Positions 15,027 through 24,256 of a stretch of 64,000 nt of DNA are shown here, in pieces (the stretch's first letter is position 1; each line of letters opens with the position of its first letter). The DNA lies in contig JAQULM010000001.1 in NCBI GenBank assembly GCA_028718605.1, positions 25,320-89,319 of the forward strand, given 5' to 3'. A program made the translations under genes and the position numbers. The stretch is from Patescibacteria group bacterium. Its GTDB lineage: Bacteria > Patescibacteria > ABY1 > UBA10025 > JAHIVO01. The notes under the pieces were generated by a model. That model saw nothing but the letters and a program-made list of their open reading frames with translations, was not told the origin of the DNA and did not search any database.

Positions 15027-16757
15027 ATGATTCCTGATAAGGAATTAATCGAGATTATCAAGCAAACCAAGATAATACCCGACGAGCAGCTTTCCGAGGC
15101 TGCCGCACGGGCACAGTCGGAGACTATTCCCCTCTCCCAGTATATTGTCGACAAGAATCTTGTTTCCGAAAATTCGCTTTTTGAATCTATAGCGAATTAT
15201 TACAAAATTCCTTTTATTGATTTGCGCAGGGCTACGATTCGGAAGGATATTTTGACTCTTATCCCGGAAACGATCGTCCAGTCCTATCAAATCGTAGCAT
15301 TTGAAAAAACTGAAACCGGGCTTAAAGTTGCTACAGTAGACCCGAAAAATTTGCAAATAATTGAGTTCCTGAGAAAAAAAACAGGCCTTTCAATTTTAGT
15401 GAACGTAACGACACCCTCCAGCGTTAAGGAAATTTTATCTCAATTCCACAAAGGCCTTTCCTCGGAATTTAAAAAAATTTCAAAAGCAGAGGAATCCAAC
15501 GATTCGTCAAAGATCGAGGACCTCAAGCAACTTGCCCAGGATTTGCCGATCGTCAGGATAGTTGACACACTGCTCGAGTATGCAATATTCGAGGAGGCCT
15601 CTGATATTCACATCGAACCAACCGAAAAAGATATCCTTATCCGCTATCGAGTTGATGGCATACTGCGCGAGGTGATGCGTTTGCCGAAAAAAGTCCAAGC
15701 GGGCATCACGGCACGTATCAAAATTTTATCAAATTTAAAAATCGACGAGCACCGACTTCCCCAAGACGGCCGTTTTAAGATTTCCACTGCTGACTATAAA
15801 ATTGCTTTTCGTGTATCGATTATTCCCGTTTTTGACGGTGAAAAAATCGTCATGCGTCTGCTGAATGAGTCTGCAAAAATACTGTCTCTTGAACAAATCG
15901 GGCTTCAGCTTAAAGCCCTCGATGTCATAAAAATAAATGTAAAAAAATCCCAGGGCATGATTCTGGTAACAGGCCCAACGGGCAGTGGAAAAACTACAAC
16001 ACTCTATACAATACTCAATATACTGAATGACCCGAAAGTTAATATCTCCACTATTGAAGACCCGATTGAATATCGCATGCAACGGGTAAATCAAAGCCAG
16101 GTAAATCCCAAAATTGGATTTACCTTCGCGAATGGCCTTCGTTCACTTCTGAGGCAAGATCCAAATATTATCATGGTTGGGGAAATCCGAGACCAAGAAA
16201 CTGCTGAAATTGCTACTCATGCAGCCATGACGGGGCATCTGGTACTGTCTACCCTTCACACAAACGATGCAGCAACCACCTTGCCTCGACTAGAAGAAAT
16301 GGGTGTTCCTCCTTTTTTAGTCGCCACAACAACAAATATTGTAATTGGCCAGCGCCTTGTCAGGAGGATCTGTTCAAACTGTATTAACAGTTATACGCTT
16401 TCTACAAAAGCAATTAATGAACTGAAAAAAAGCTACGATTTATCCGCAATTTTTCAGGTCCTTCAGGATCAGGGAATTATCCTCTCATCGAAGGCTCCAA
16501 TCGAATCCCTCCTTTTTTACAAAGGTAAAGGTTGCAAACAATGTAATAATTCCGGGTATAAGGGCCGCGTCGGCATTTACGAGGTTCTCGAGGTTACGAA
16601 GGACATACAAAAACTGATAACTGAAAAAGCGTCAAAACTTGATATTCTCGCAGCTGCTCGCGCGAATGGGATGTTAACGATGGTCGAGGACGGTTTTATA
16701 AAAGCAAAAAACGGAGTCACATCAATCGAAGAAGTGCTCCGCGCAACGCAAGAATAA
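15027..16757 (+). CDS. pilB: Type IV pilus assembly ATPase PilB
   Basis: A 576-residue GspE/PilB ATPase that powers pilin polymerisation from the cytoplasm. The N-terminal domain (about 1-150) is of the MshEN/GspE_N type. The core has Walker A GPTGSGKTTT (near 316), the Asp box ISTIEDPIEY, Walker B region IIMVGEIRDQETAEIA, and the His box HLVLSTLHTNDA. A zinc-binding loop with CSNC (about 449) and CKQC (about 503) separates assembly ATPases from PilT. It is first in an operon of nine genes, with the next start two bases after its stop. No pilT is seen in the window. Confidence 0.96.
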   Translation: MIPDKELIEIIKQTKIIPDEQLSEAAARAQSETIPLSQYIVDKNLVSENSLFESIANYYKIPFIDLRRATIRKDILTLIPETIVQSYQIVAFEKTETGLKVATVDPKNLQIIEFLRKKTGLSILVNVTTPSSVKEILSQFHKGLSSEFKKISKAEESNDSSKIEDLKQLAQDLPIVRIVDTLLEYAIFEEASDIHIEPTEKDILIRYRVDGILREVMRLPKKVQAGITARIKILSNLKIDEHRLPQDGRFKISTADYKIAFRVSIIPVFDGEKIVMRLLNESAKILSLEQIGLQLKALDVIKINVKKSQGMILVTGPTGSGKTTTLYTILNILNDPKVNISTIEDPIEYRMQRVNQSQVNPKIGFTFANGLRSLLRQDPNIIMVGEIRDQETAEIATHAAMTGHLVLSTLHTNDAATTLPRLEEMGVPPFLVATTTNIVIGQRLVRRICSNCINSYTLSTKAINELKKSYDLSAIFQVLQDQGIILSSKAPIESLLFYKGKGCKQCNNSGYKGRVGIYEVLEVTKDIQKLITEKASKLDILAAARANGMLTMVEDGFIKAKNGVTSIEEVLRATQE

Positions 16758-16758
16758 T

Positions 16759-17976
16759 ATGCCTGATTACGCTTACACTGCCCGTACGCCGGATGGAAAA
16801 TTAGTGAAAGATCGGATCCGGATGAAGGATGAAAAAACCCTTGCTGAGTATCTCAAAGGGCGCGGTTTGATGTTGACCTCATCAAAATCGCTGGATAAGA
16901 AAAGTAAATTTTCGATTCAGAATATGTTGAAAGGCATGAGCAAAGTGCCTATTGTGCAAAAAATATTTTTTACACAAAATTTGTCAATCATGGTAAAAAC
17001 AGGGTTTCCGCTTGCTCAAGCATTGCAGACTCTCGCAAAACAAACGACAAATAAATTTTTTCAGGAAGTTATCACGGAAATACAGCATGATATCGAGGCA
17101 GGTATCTCTTTTTCAAATGCACTCCAGAAGCATCCGAAGGTTTTCTCTGAAGTCTTTATCAACATGATAGCAGCTGGTGAAGCGAGCGGTAAGCTTGATG
17201 AAATTCTTATTAATCTTACCACCCAATTGAAAAAAGATCATGCAATCATGGCAAAAGTAAAAAGTGCAATGATGTACCCTCTTGTTGTTATTACAGCAAT
17301 GGGTGGAATTGGTATTATCATGTTAGTCACCGTCATTCCCCAGCTTACATCAATTTTTACAGAATCAGGCATGGTGCTTCCCCTTCCGACAAGAATTCTG
17401 ATCGGGTTTAGCGATTTAATCACCCATCAAGGAGTCTATATCCTCTTAGCGGCTTTTATTCTTGTTCCGGTTTTTTTAAGGTTTAAAAAAACTTACAAAG
17501 GAAAATTATATATTCATAAAATGTTACTTACCATGCCGCTCATCTCAGGCATAATAAAAAAAATAAATATAACGCGTTTTACGCGAACCCTAAGCTCATT
17601 ATTAAAAACAGATATTCCGATCGTACAAACGCTTCAAATAATTTCTAAAACCCTCAGTAATATCTATTACAAAGAAGCAATGATTGACGCATCCGAGAAG
17701 GTAAAAAAGGGCATAAGCATTGTAAAATCACTCGAGGAAAAGCCAAAACTATTTCCTCCGATTGTAACGCAGATGATCAATATTGGTGAAGAAAGCGGTA
17801 CGCTTGACAGCATAGCAGAATCCATGGCGGTCTTCTACGAGGAGGACGTCGATCAAACAATGGCTGGATTGTCCGCAATCATTGAGCCAATCTTGATGCT
17901 TATTCTTGGCGTCGCTGTTGCGTTTATGGCTCTTTCCGTTCTCATGCCCATGTACGGACTTGTTGAAGCGATCTAA
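16759..17976 (+). CDS. pilC: Type IV pilus inner-membrane platform protein PilC
   Basis: A 405-residue GspF-family protein with two homologous cytoplasmic helical domains, each with the LAxxGxxxGxL-type signature: MIAAGEASGKLDEIL in the first and MINIGEESGTLDSI in the second. Three hydrophobic segments follow the family layout (about 172-195, 220-240 and 370-395). It forms the platform on which PilB acts. The N-terminal YAYTARTPDGK is typical. Confidence 0.95.
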   Translation: MPDYAYTARTPDGKLVKDRIRMKDEKTLAEYLKGRGLMLTSSKSLDKKSKFSIQNMLKGMSKVPIVQKIFFTQNLSIMVKTGFPLAQALQTLAKQTTNKFFQEVITEIQHDIEAGISFSNALQKHPKVFSEVFINMIAAGEASGKLDEILINLTTQLKKDHAIMAKVKSAMMYPLVVITAMGGIGIIMLVTVIPQLTSIFTESGMVLPLPTRILIGFSDLITHQGVYILLAAFILVPVFLRFKKTYKGKLYIHKMLLTMPLISGIIKKINITRFTRTLSSLLKTDIPIVQTLQIISKTLSNIYYKEAMIDASEKVKKGISIVKSLEEKPKLFPPIVTQMINIGEESGTLDSIAESMAVFYEEDVDQTMAGLSAIIEPILMLILGVAVAFMALSVLMPMYGLVEAI

Positions 17977-17996
17977 TTGCGCCTGATTATTAAACC

Positions 17997-18977
17997 ATGC
18001 ACATAAAAATTCAGCGTTATCTCTGCGTCGGGGGGCGAGGATATACGCTCGTTGAATCACTCGTGGCTATCGGCGTTGTCTCGCTTCTAATTTTGATTTT
18101 CGGCACGTCATATACCATCGTTACCGTAAACCAAAATTATCGTCACAAAAATCTCGCATATAATCTTGCCCTCGAAGAAATTGAAGCGCTCCGCGATACG
18201 CCATTTGAAAATCTTACCGACAGAACAAACGCTGCCTTTATTAATGTTGCGCATAATATCGGCCAATGGACGGTACAATATGCATCTGATGCGCCGAGTC
18301 CATCCTACATCTATGAGCTTGAATCCCCTACCGGGAACCCGTCAGGCACAACAGGTACGGCAATAATCCCGGGCTTTGACTATACAAATTTTACTTTTAC
18401 AGCACAGGTTAAAATAATTTCAGGTTCACCCATAACATCAAGGGCAGGGCTCTTTTATAGATATATCGACGCAAATAATTACTATTCCACCTACTTTACT
18501 GCTACAAATCTTTATGTTTCAAAAGTCGTTGATGGAGTTGAGTCAATACTCAGTTCAAAAATAAAATCTTTTTCTGCCGGGACATGGTATAAACTCGCTG
18601 TTACAGCCACGGGCACTACGTTTGAAATCTACGTTAACGACATGCTCGAACTATCTTCAACTGACGCCGGGGAGTCATTTTCATACGGTCGCTGCGCTTT
18701 ATACGGAGCAAACTCAGCGAATTTACAATATGATTCTGCCAGCATTACCGAAGATTCTACCCTCACATGGAATTTCGACGCTGATACGCTTGGCGGGGTT
18801 GCTGAAGGTTGGCAGCGGTTCGGAATCGATGATCTGCCATCAGGAACCGAGAAACTCACAATTGAGGACGAAGTGCCAGGATCATCCGAGATTAAAAAAG
18901 TTACCGCACGCGTAGAATGGCAGGAAAAACATAACACTCGTTTTGCCGAAATCGTGACACTAATCAATGAACACTAG
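17997..18977 (+). CDS. Pilin-like protein with an inserted LamG/concanavalin-like domain
   Basis: A 326-residue protein with a class III signal, GRG^YTLVESLVAIG: cleavage after Gly, with Glu at +5. A hydrophobic helix follows. Residues to about 100 look like a PilV-type minor pilin. From about 125 to 248 there is a jelly-roll segment of the LamG/DUF1080 type, with FTFTAQVKI, SRAGLFYRY, WYKLAVTATGTTFEIYVN and YDSASI as alternating strands. The tail (KKVTARVEWQEKHNTRFAEI) is the normal last strand pair of such pilins, so the domain is an insertion. It may act as a sugar- or host-binding tip subunit (inference). Confidence 0.85.
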   Translation: MHIKIQRYLCVGGRGYTLVESLVAIGVVSLLILIFGTSYTIVTVNQNYRHKNLAYNLALEEIEALRDTPFENLTDRTNAAFINVAHNIGQWTVQYASDAPSPSYIYELESPTGNPSGTTGTAIIPGFDYTNFTFTAQVKIISGSPITSRAGLFYRYIDANNYYSTYFTATNLYVSKVVDGVESILSSKIKSFSAGTWYKLAVTATGTTFEIYVNDMLELSSTDAGESFSYGRCALYGANSANLQYDSASITEDSTLTWNFDADTLGGVAEGWQRFGIDDLPSGTEKLTIEDEVPGSSEIKKVTARVEWQEKHNTRFAEIVTLINEH

Positions 18978-18979
18978 AT

Positions 18980-19525
18980 ATGTCACTCGCTGAAATGCTA
19001 ACAACAATTTTTATTCTGGTTTTAATTACGGTTCTTCTCGTCACCGTATACTTTATGTATACCAATGTCTATAAAGTGCAGACTGCATACAATCAGCTCA
19101 ATACGGAGGCGGCGATTACGATCGATTCCGTTACCCGTACGATACGAGTAGCTGACCAAGTGCTAACATCCGCAACTATAAATGGAACTGAATACACTAC
19201 CGATCAAGACACACTTGTTCTTGGGCTGCTCAGTATCGATGCAAATGGCGACATCATTGCTGATACCAACGATCAAATCGCATATTATCGAGATCCACTC
19301 GACCCGTCGCTTTTGAAATCCGATGTGCAGACAGGCGCTGGAAGCAGCCGTTCATCTGGCATACGCGTTATCGGTGAATATATTTCGACGTTAATATTTA
19401 ACTATAATAACACTGATTACGCTAATGTTGATAAAATTGAAACTATTTTTGAATCACGAAACACAGCAAGCAATAAAGTGCTATCAATAACGGTTCAAAA
19501 CACAACCACCTTGCGCAACAATTAA
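18980..19525 (+). CDS. PilW-like minor pilin without a prepilin leader
   Basis: A 181-residue protein whose N-terminus MSLAEMLTTIFILVLI matches the mature end of a type IV pilin, with Glu at position 5 and a hydrophobic helix. The leader peptide and the Gly before the cleavage site are missing. An in-frame TGA lies four codons upstream at 18968-18970, and only Thr-Leu-Asp codons lie between, so no longer start is possible. The start Met sits where Phe+1 of the mature pilin would be. The rest is a small alpha/beta domain with SITVQNTTTLRNN at the end. It probably belongs to the minor pilin set, but may not need PilD. Confidence 0.75.
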   Translation: MSLAEMLTTIFILVLITVLLVTVYFMYTNVYKVQTAYNQLNTEAAITIDSVTRTIRVADQVLTSATINGTEYTTDQDTLVLGLLSIDANGDIIADTNDQIAYYRDPLDPSLLKSDVQTGAGSSRSSGIRVIGEYISTLIFNYNNTDYANVDKIETIFESRNTASNKVLSITVQNTTTLRNN

Positions 19526-19531
19526 GTGTCT

Positions 19532-21385
19532 ATGAATACAACCACCGAACAACGCGGCATTTCACTATTTTCAGTAATTGTATTTCTTTCAATCATTTTA
19601 TTGTTGAGTCTTTCTCTGATAAGTTATGCAATGTTCAATAGGTCAACCGTACAGCTGAAATATTTAACTGCGCAATCACTCAATGTTGCGGAAGCAGGGA
19701 TCGATAAAGCACTATGGTGCCTGAATAACCCGACGCTGTGTGCAACCCCCTATCTTGGGGAGACAACGGATTTCGGTCCTGGCCAATTTGCAACAACCAT
19801 TACCACGATTGGTGATGGATATATTGTCGAGTCCACCGGGACGGTCCAAGGAAAACAAAAAAAACTGAAAGTTACGATCTCCCAGGAGCAAACCGAAAGC
19901 AATGCCTCGTTTTTTTATGGAGTTCAGGTTGGGATTGGTGGCGTACATTTATCTCAGAATGCATATATCGATGGTAATGTATATGCCAACGGCTCTGCAA
20001 TCGGAGAAAACAACTCCTACATAACCGGAGATGTAATATTGACTCCAAGCAATCCCACAACAGATGCCGTATCAAGCCCGGATGTCAGCCCGCTGACGAC
20101 CAAAAACTTTGGCGATGCGAGCAATACAGAGTATCTTGCCCAAAGTTTTGTGCCAACGGTTACTGACAAAATCTACAGCATCGACCTTAAAATCGCAAAA
20201 CATAATTCTCCGTCCACCTCGGTAACCTTGTATATCTACACTACAAGCGGAGACAATCCCGGCACAAATATTTCAGGTGGCGGCCAGCAAATTACCGTAA
20301 CGGTCCCTGCTGATTCCCCCGCCGGGTGGGAAAACGGATGGACGACTCAAGCATTCAACCCATCAACGAATCCGATTTTACTGGCAGGGACGAAATATTG
20401 GCTTATTCTTAAAGTTAGCAACAATAATAGTTCTAAATATTGGGTATCAGCGCGTGATTCTGATAATTTGTCCTACAGTGCCGGTCAATCAAAACTTGAC
20501 GGTGATCTGACTGCAATGCCCGATACCTGTGTCGGCGGTTGCGATATCGCTTTTCAGATTAATATGGGCGGTGTTGCCCCTACTCTGGACATCCCATCAG
20601 TCGAAGGCAATGGTTATTCCCGAATTATCAAAAATACTACTGTCGGGCAAAAGGCGTACTACGATAGCTTATCAGGTACAGTAAAAGCTTCTGGCGGAAC
20701 AGACACATGCAGTGAAGATGAGAATGGACCGAATTGTTATGATAATCAATCCGATCAGCCAGTTCAGGACTTCCCTATCTCGAGCGCAATTATTTCTCAG
20801 ATGGAAGCAGCCGCAGAATCAGGCGGAACTGAATCATCGGATTGTACAATTACTGATACCGAATCAATCGGTCCTAAAAGGTACAATTGCGACATCACCA
20901 TCGATGGAACAGTAACTATTGCAGGCACGGTTTGGGTAAATGGCAATATTACATTAAATGAAAACGCAATACTTAAGCTTGACTCTGGATATAGCACTGA
21001 GAGTGGTATGATTATTGCAGACTATATTTCCGATCCGACGATAAAAGGTAGATTAATAATGAACAACAATACAAACATTTGTGGAACGGATTGTGCGATC
21101 CCAAACGAAACGTACATTATGGGAATTTCGACATACCGCGATCCACTCGACACCACCAGCGCCATTGAAGTTTCAAACAATTTGTCGGGCAGTATCATGT
21201 ACGCGCCGTACGGGATCATTTCAATCGCAAATAACGCATCCCTCAAGGAAGTGACGGCTCAAAAGCTTGTCCTGAAAAATAATGCCTATGTGATCTATGA
21301 ATCTGGCCTTGCGAATGTAAAATTTTCAAACGGCCCAGGAGGCATATGGGCTATCGAATCTGATACGTGGACCGAAATAAATTAA
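19532..21385 (+). CDS. PilX-like large pilin-like protein with choice-of-anchor-R-type domain
   Basis: A 617-residue protein from ATG 19532; GTG 19526 is an alternative start two codons earlier. The N-terminus is EQRG^ISLFSVIVFLSII, a class III signal in which Glu+5 is replaced by Ser, as in PilX/GspK-type tip proteins, then a hydrophobic helix and VAEAGIDKALW. From about 190 to 345 there is a beta-sandwich domain with YLAQSFVPTVTDKIYSID, TLYIYTT, LLAGTKYWLILKV and DIAFQINMG, like the choice-of-anchor R domain. Cys pairs (CVGGC, CSEDENGPNC) and a beta-rich C-terminus follow. It may be an adhesive tip subunit (inference). Confidence 0.82.
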   Translation: MNTTTEQRGISLFSVIVFLSIILLLSLSLISYAMFNRSTVQLKYLTAQSLNVAEAGIDKALWCLNNPTLCATPYLGETTDFGPGQFATTITTIGDGYIVESTGTVQGKQKKLKVTISQEQTESNASFFYGVQVGIGGVHLSQNAYIDGNVYANGSAIGENNSYITGDVILTPSNPTTDAVSSPDVSPLTTKNFGDASNTEYLAQSFVPTVTDKIYSIDLKIAKHNSPSTSVTLYIYTTSGDNPGTNISGGGQQITVTVPADSPAGWENGWTTQAFNPSTNPILLAGTKYWLILKVSNNNSSKYWVSARDSDNLSYSAGQSKLDGDLTAMPDTCVGGCDIAFQINMGGVAPTLDIPSVEGNGYSRIIKNTTVGQKAYYDSLSGTVKASGGTDTCSEDENGPNCYDNQSDQPVQDFPISSAIISQMEAAAESGGTESSDCTITDTESIGPKRYNCDITIDGTVTIAGTVWVNGNITLNENAILKLDSGYSTESGMIIADYISDPTIKGRLIMNNNTNICGTDCAIPNETYIMGISTYRDPLDTTSAIEVSNNLSGSIMYAPYGIISIANNASLKEVTAQKLVLKNNAYVIYESGLANVKFSNGPGGIWAIESDTWTEIN

Positions 21386-21389
21386 AAAA

Positions 21390-22460
21390 ATGCTAAATAT
21401 AAACCCATTTACTAATCCAATCGGACTCGACATCAGTGATTTTAAAATTCGTTTTATGCAATTTCGCGACCGTAGCCGTGGCAGACGAATTTTACAATCA
21501 GTTGGAGAAATTGCGGTCCCGCAGGGTTATATAGAATCAGGATTTATAAAAAATGAACAGGGTGTTATTTCAACGATTCAAGCGCTCTTTTTACAGCCAT
21601 TATTTGGGAAACCCAATACGAAGTTTATTAATGCTTCTTTGCCAGAAAAAAGGATTTATATAAAAAAAATCATCATCCCAGATGTTCCTGAAAACGAGTT
21701 ACGCGGTGCGGTTTCGTGGGGCATAGAGCAATCGATTCCGGTAACCCTCGACGACGCGTATTTCGATTGGCAGGTGCTCAAACGATTTACGGTGAACAAC
21801 GAGCGAAAGCTTCAGATACTTGTTTCAGTCGCCCCTCGTCTCTTAGTTGATTCATATACAGTGGTAATCAAGAAGGCGGGATTTGTCCCCGTTAATCTCG
21901 AGAATGAATCTCTCGCTATCAGCCGCGCACTTATTGATCCTGCTGCACAGCTCAAAGGTTCGCTTTTGATTATTGACCTCGGCAAAAGCCGTACGAACCT
22001 CATGGTATACGAACAAAATACAGTTACGTATACAACTTCATTTGAGATAAGCGGTAATGAAATGACGAAGACAATTGCTCACACCATGTCCTTGTCAACG
22101 GATGAAGCTGAAAAAGCAAAAATTATCTGCGGTTTGGACGCTCGCAAGGCACGTGGTAAAATAAAACAACTGCTTGAAGAAATAATTAATCGCCTTGTAT
22201 TCAACATTAATGAGCAATTGAATTACTACAATAATTACATTGAAGGCGCTCACGCTATCCAAACAATACTGCTTACTGGCAGTGTAAGCGAAATGCATGG
22301 CCTTCCGCAATATTTACGGGAACAACTGAAAATGACCGTATTGGTCGGTGATCCTTGGAGCCAGCTTGCCCAAAAACAAAAAAAGAATAAGCCGCACTAC
22401 GAGGTCAATCCATTTTCATTTACAACGGCAATAGGTCTCGCCTTAAAACGATTTGATTAA
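21390..22460 (+). CDS. pilM: Type IV pilus assembly protein PilM
   Basis: A 356-residue actin-like ATPase of the PilM family. It has the N-terminal NPIGLDISDFKIRFMQF (phosphate-1 loop), the middle LLIIDLGKSRTNLMVY (phosphate-2) and the late ILLTGSVSEMHGLPQYL (adenosine loop). In other bacteria PilM binds the short cytoplasmic tail of PilN and links the cytoplasmic motor to the membrane ring. It starts 4 nt after the preceding stop. Confidence 0.93.
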   Translation: MLNINPFTNPIGLDISDFKIRFMQFRDRSRGRRILQSVGEIAVPQGYIESGFIKNEQGVISTIQALFLQPLFGKPNTKFINASLPEKRIYIKKIIIPDVPENELRGAVSWGIEQSIPVTLDDAYFDWQVLKRFTVNNERKLQILVSVAPRLLVDSYTVVIKKAGFVPVNLENESLAISRALIDPAAQLKGSLLIIDLGKSRTNLMVYEQNTVTYTTSFEISGNEMTKTIAHTMSLSTDEAEKAKIICGLDARKARGKIKQLLEEIINRLVFNINEQLNYYNNYIEGAHAIQTILLTGSVSEMHGLPQYLREQLKMTVLVGDPWSQLAQKQKKNKPHYEVNPFSFTTAIGLALKRFD

Positions 22461-22467
22461 TACTGCG

Positions 22468-23019
22468 ATGCTTTCGCTCAATTTACTAAGCCCTACCGAA
22501 AAAATAGACGTTTCTAAAATACGTTTATTTATCATATTAAAAAGTATAACATTTTCTATAGTAAGTATTCTTTTAATATGCGGCGTTGTCTTCGGTTTTT
22601 CTTATTATCTGTTATCCAATAATTCTTCTTCACTTTCAGCACAAATTGAAGCTGAACGCGTCTTTCAACAAGAAAAAAATATTTCATCAACCGAAGATGC
22701 AGTTAAAATTTTAAATAATTATCTTGCTACTGCCATTGTTATCCAACAGGAATATGTGCCATGGACACGTGTACTTTCTCAGTTTTCCGAAAGCATACCG
22801 GCTGATATTACGCTTACTTCGATCGACTTCAGCACAATAAACCAATCATGCACTATTTCCGGTATAGCACGAAATCGTACCGCTTTGCTTACTTTTCAAG
22901 ACCAGTTAAACTCTGTACCATTTCTTACAAACGTAAATTCACCGTTGTCAAATTATACACAACCGGAGAATATTGCATTTGGAATAACCGCAACATTGAA
23001 TGAAACTATCCATCAATAA
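22468..23019 (+). CDS. pilN: Type IV pilus assembly protein PilN
   Basis: A 183-residue bitopic protein. I use ATG 22468 rather than the in-frame TTG 22453, because it lies just after the pilM stop and gives the PilN-type tail SLNLLSPTEKI, which is where PilM binds. One TM helix lies at about 24-48, followed by a short coiled coil and a ferredoxin-like periplasmic domain (ITLTSIDFSTINQSCTISG). It overlaps pilO by 20 nt. Confidence 0.88.
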   Translation: MLSLNLLSPTEKIDVSKIRLFIILKSITFSIVSILLICGVVFGFSYYLLSNNSSSLSAQIEAERVFQQEKNISSTEDAVKILNNYLATAIVIQQEYVPWTRVLSQFSESIPADITLTSIDFSTINQSCTISGIARNRTALLTFQDQLNSVPFLTNVNSPLSNYTQPENIAFGITATLNETIHQ

Positions 23020-23530
23020 CTTTTCGCCTACCTATAAAGTATACGTCATGGCATCTACGCTTGGTGTAATTGTTATTGCTTCATGTATAGGCTTTTTTCA
23101 ACTCTATTCCAAAATAACATCATTGAATTCGCAGATTTATGACCAGCGAGTAGAGCTGGCGATTTTCCAGGAACAACGCATCAATATTGAAAAAACAAAG
23201 CAAGATTACAACAAAATTGAAAAGGATATAAATAAAGTAACGAGCATGTTTATTGACCGGAAGAATATTTATCAGCTTATTGATACGCTTGAAACAATTG
23301 CGTCACGACATTCAATTATCCAGAGCATTAACTTACCAACAGAAGCGACACAAATTCAAACCAACCTACTTCCACTGCAAATCTCGGCACAAGGAACATG
23401 GCAAAACTTGCTATCATACCTAGCTGACCTCGAACACCAAGATCAATATTTTGTCATTACATCGATCAAATTTTCCGAAGTTACCGGGCAATTGACCTTT
23501 GTATTTACATCCAATTTATATCTTTTGTAA
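23000..23530 (+). CDS. pilO: Type IV pilus assembly protein PilO
   Basis: A 176-residue bitopic protein that pairs with PilN. A short cytoplasmic start is followed by a TM helix (about 13-33), a coiled coil (about 35-80) and a periplasmic alpha/beta domain. That domain has LPLQISAQGTWQNLLSYLADLE and YFVITSIKFSEVTGQLTFVF, typical of PilO. Confidence 0.86.
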   Translation: MKLSINNFSPTYKVYVMASTLGVIVIASCIGFFQLYSKITSLNSQIYDQRVELAIFQEQRINIEKTKQDYNKIEKDINKVTSMFIDRKNIYQLIDTLETIASRHSIIQSINLPTEATQIQTNLLPLQISAQGTWQNLLSYLADLEHQDQYFVITSIKFSEVTGQLTFVFTSNLYLL

Positions 23531-23536
23531 AACTCG

Positions 23537-23824
23537 ATGCGTCTAAAAGAACTATCAAAACGATTGCCTACTTTGCTCAGGCGCCACTATAAAATTATTG
23601 TATATGCTTTTATCATATGCACCATTGCGCTTCTGGGCTATTTCGGATATCAAAATATCTACCTTACTATCATAGAACCAAAACAAATTGCAAGTAATGA
23701 AATAATCGCAAAGCGACAGAAAGTAAATGTCCAGCTTTTTAACCAAATCACTGCTTCAATTGAAACTAAAAAAAACACGAATACAAATTCATTATCGACG
23801 TTAAACAATCCATTTGCTGAATAA
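23537..23824 (+). CDS. Small bitopic membrane protein at the end of the pilus operon
   Basis: A 95-residue protein with a basic N-terminus, one TM helix (about 20-41) and a polar tail ending in NNPFAE. It lies 6 nt after pilO, where Gram-negative operons carry pilP, but it has no lipoprotein signal and is too short for PilP. An NPF-type end on such small proteins seems recurrent in CPR pilus operons, to my recollection. It probably contributes to the PilN-PilO membrane complex. Confidence 0.65.
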   Translation: MRLKELSKRLPTLLRRHYKIIVYAFIICTIALLGYFGYQNIYLTIIEPKQIASNEIIAKRQKVNVQLFNQITASIETKKNTNTNSLSTLNNPFAE

Positions 23825-23837
23825 GCCTTCGAATAAC

Positions 23838-23865
23838 TTGACAGGAATGTTACCCGTTGTATACA
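23838..23865 (+). promoter_or_regulatory. Promoter of rpmA
   Basis: A perfect TTGACA (23838-23843), a 16-nt spacer and TATACA (23860-23865); TACACT two bases further on gives an 18-nt alternative. The leader to the rpmA ATG is about 47 nt. Confidence 0.55.
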
Positions 23866-23918
23866 CTATCTACAAACGTCCGAAGATCACTCGTAACAAT
23901 ACATAAGAAAACACAATT

Positions 23919-24191
23919 ATGGCACATGTAAAAGGAACCGGCACGACAAGCCTCGGGAGAGATAGTAAGGCCCAACGACTCGGCGTAAAGCTTTTCGGCG
24001 GGCAAGTCGCGAAAAAAGGCAGTATCATAGTACGCCAACGCGGATCTGCAGTACGAGCCGGCAAAAATGTTCGGCAGGGCAAGGATCATACCCTATACGC
24101 TATACTTCCTGGGACAGTTACGTACGCAAAAAAGAAAGTACGATTATTCAATGGGAAGCTAAAAAACGCAACGATAGTTAACGTTACCTAG
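23919..24191 (+). CDS. rpmA: 50S ribosomal protein bL27
   Basis: A 90-residue bL27 that lies near the peptidyl-transferase centre. It starts MAHVKGTGTTSLGRDSKAQR and continues with RLGVKLFGGQ, GSIIVRQRGSAVRAGKNV and GKDHTLYA, all family signatures. Its usual partner rplU (bL21) is not next to it; the gene stands alone behind its own promoter. The N-terminus has no extra cleavable peptide of the Firmicutes type. Confidence 0.97.
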   Translation: MAHVKGTGTTSLGRDSKAQRLGVKLFGGQVAKKGSIIVRQRGSAVRAGKNVRQGKDHTLYAILPGTVTYAKKKVRLFNGKLKNATIVNVT

Positions 24192-24256
24192 GCGTATTCG
24201 CTGATTATACGTTCCCACTGCATTACCGCCATCCACAAGGGTGTTCTTTTCCCTGG

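Noticed and set aside
18968..18982. TGA read as glycine (Gracilibacteria-type code), which would extend the leaderless pilin
   Set aside because: The Gly would be four residues before Met and not at the cleavage site. TGA ends many genes here, including the ATGA overlaps in the mur cluster, and conserved glycines are GGN codons.
24192..24256. Terminator between rpmA and pyrG
   Set aside because: Only a 4-bp AGGG/CCCT stem without a T tract is seen, too weak to call.
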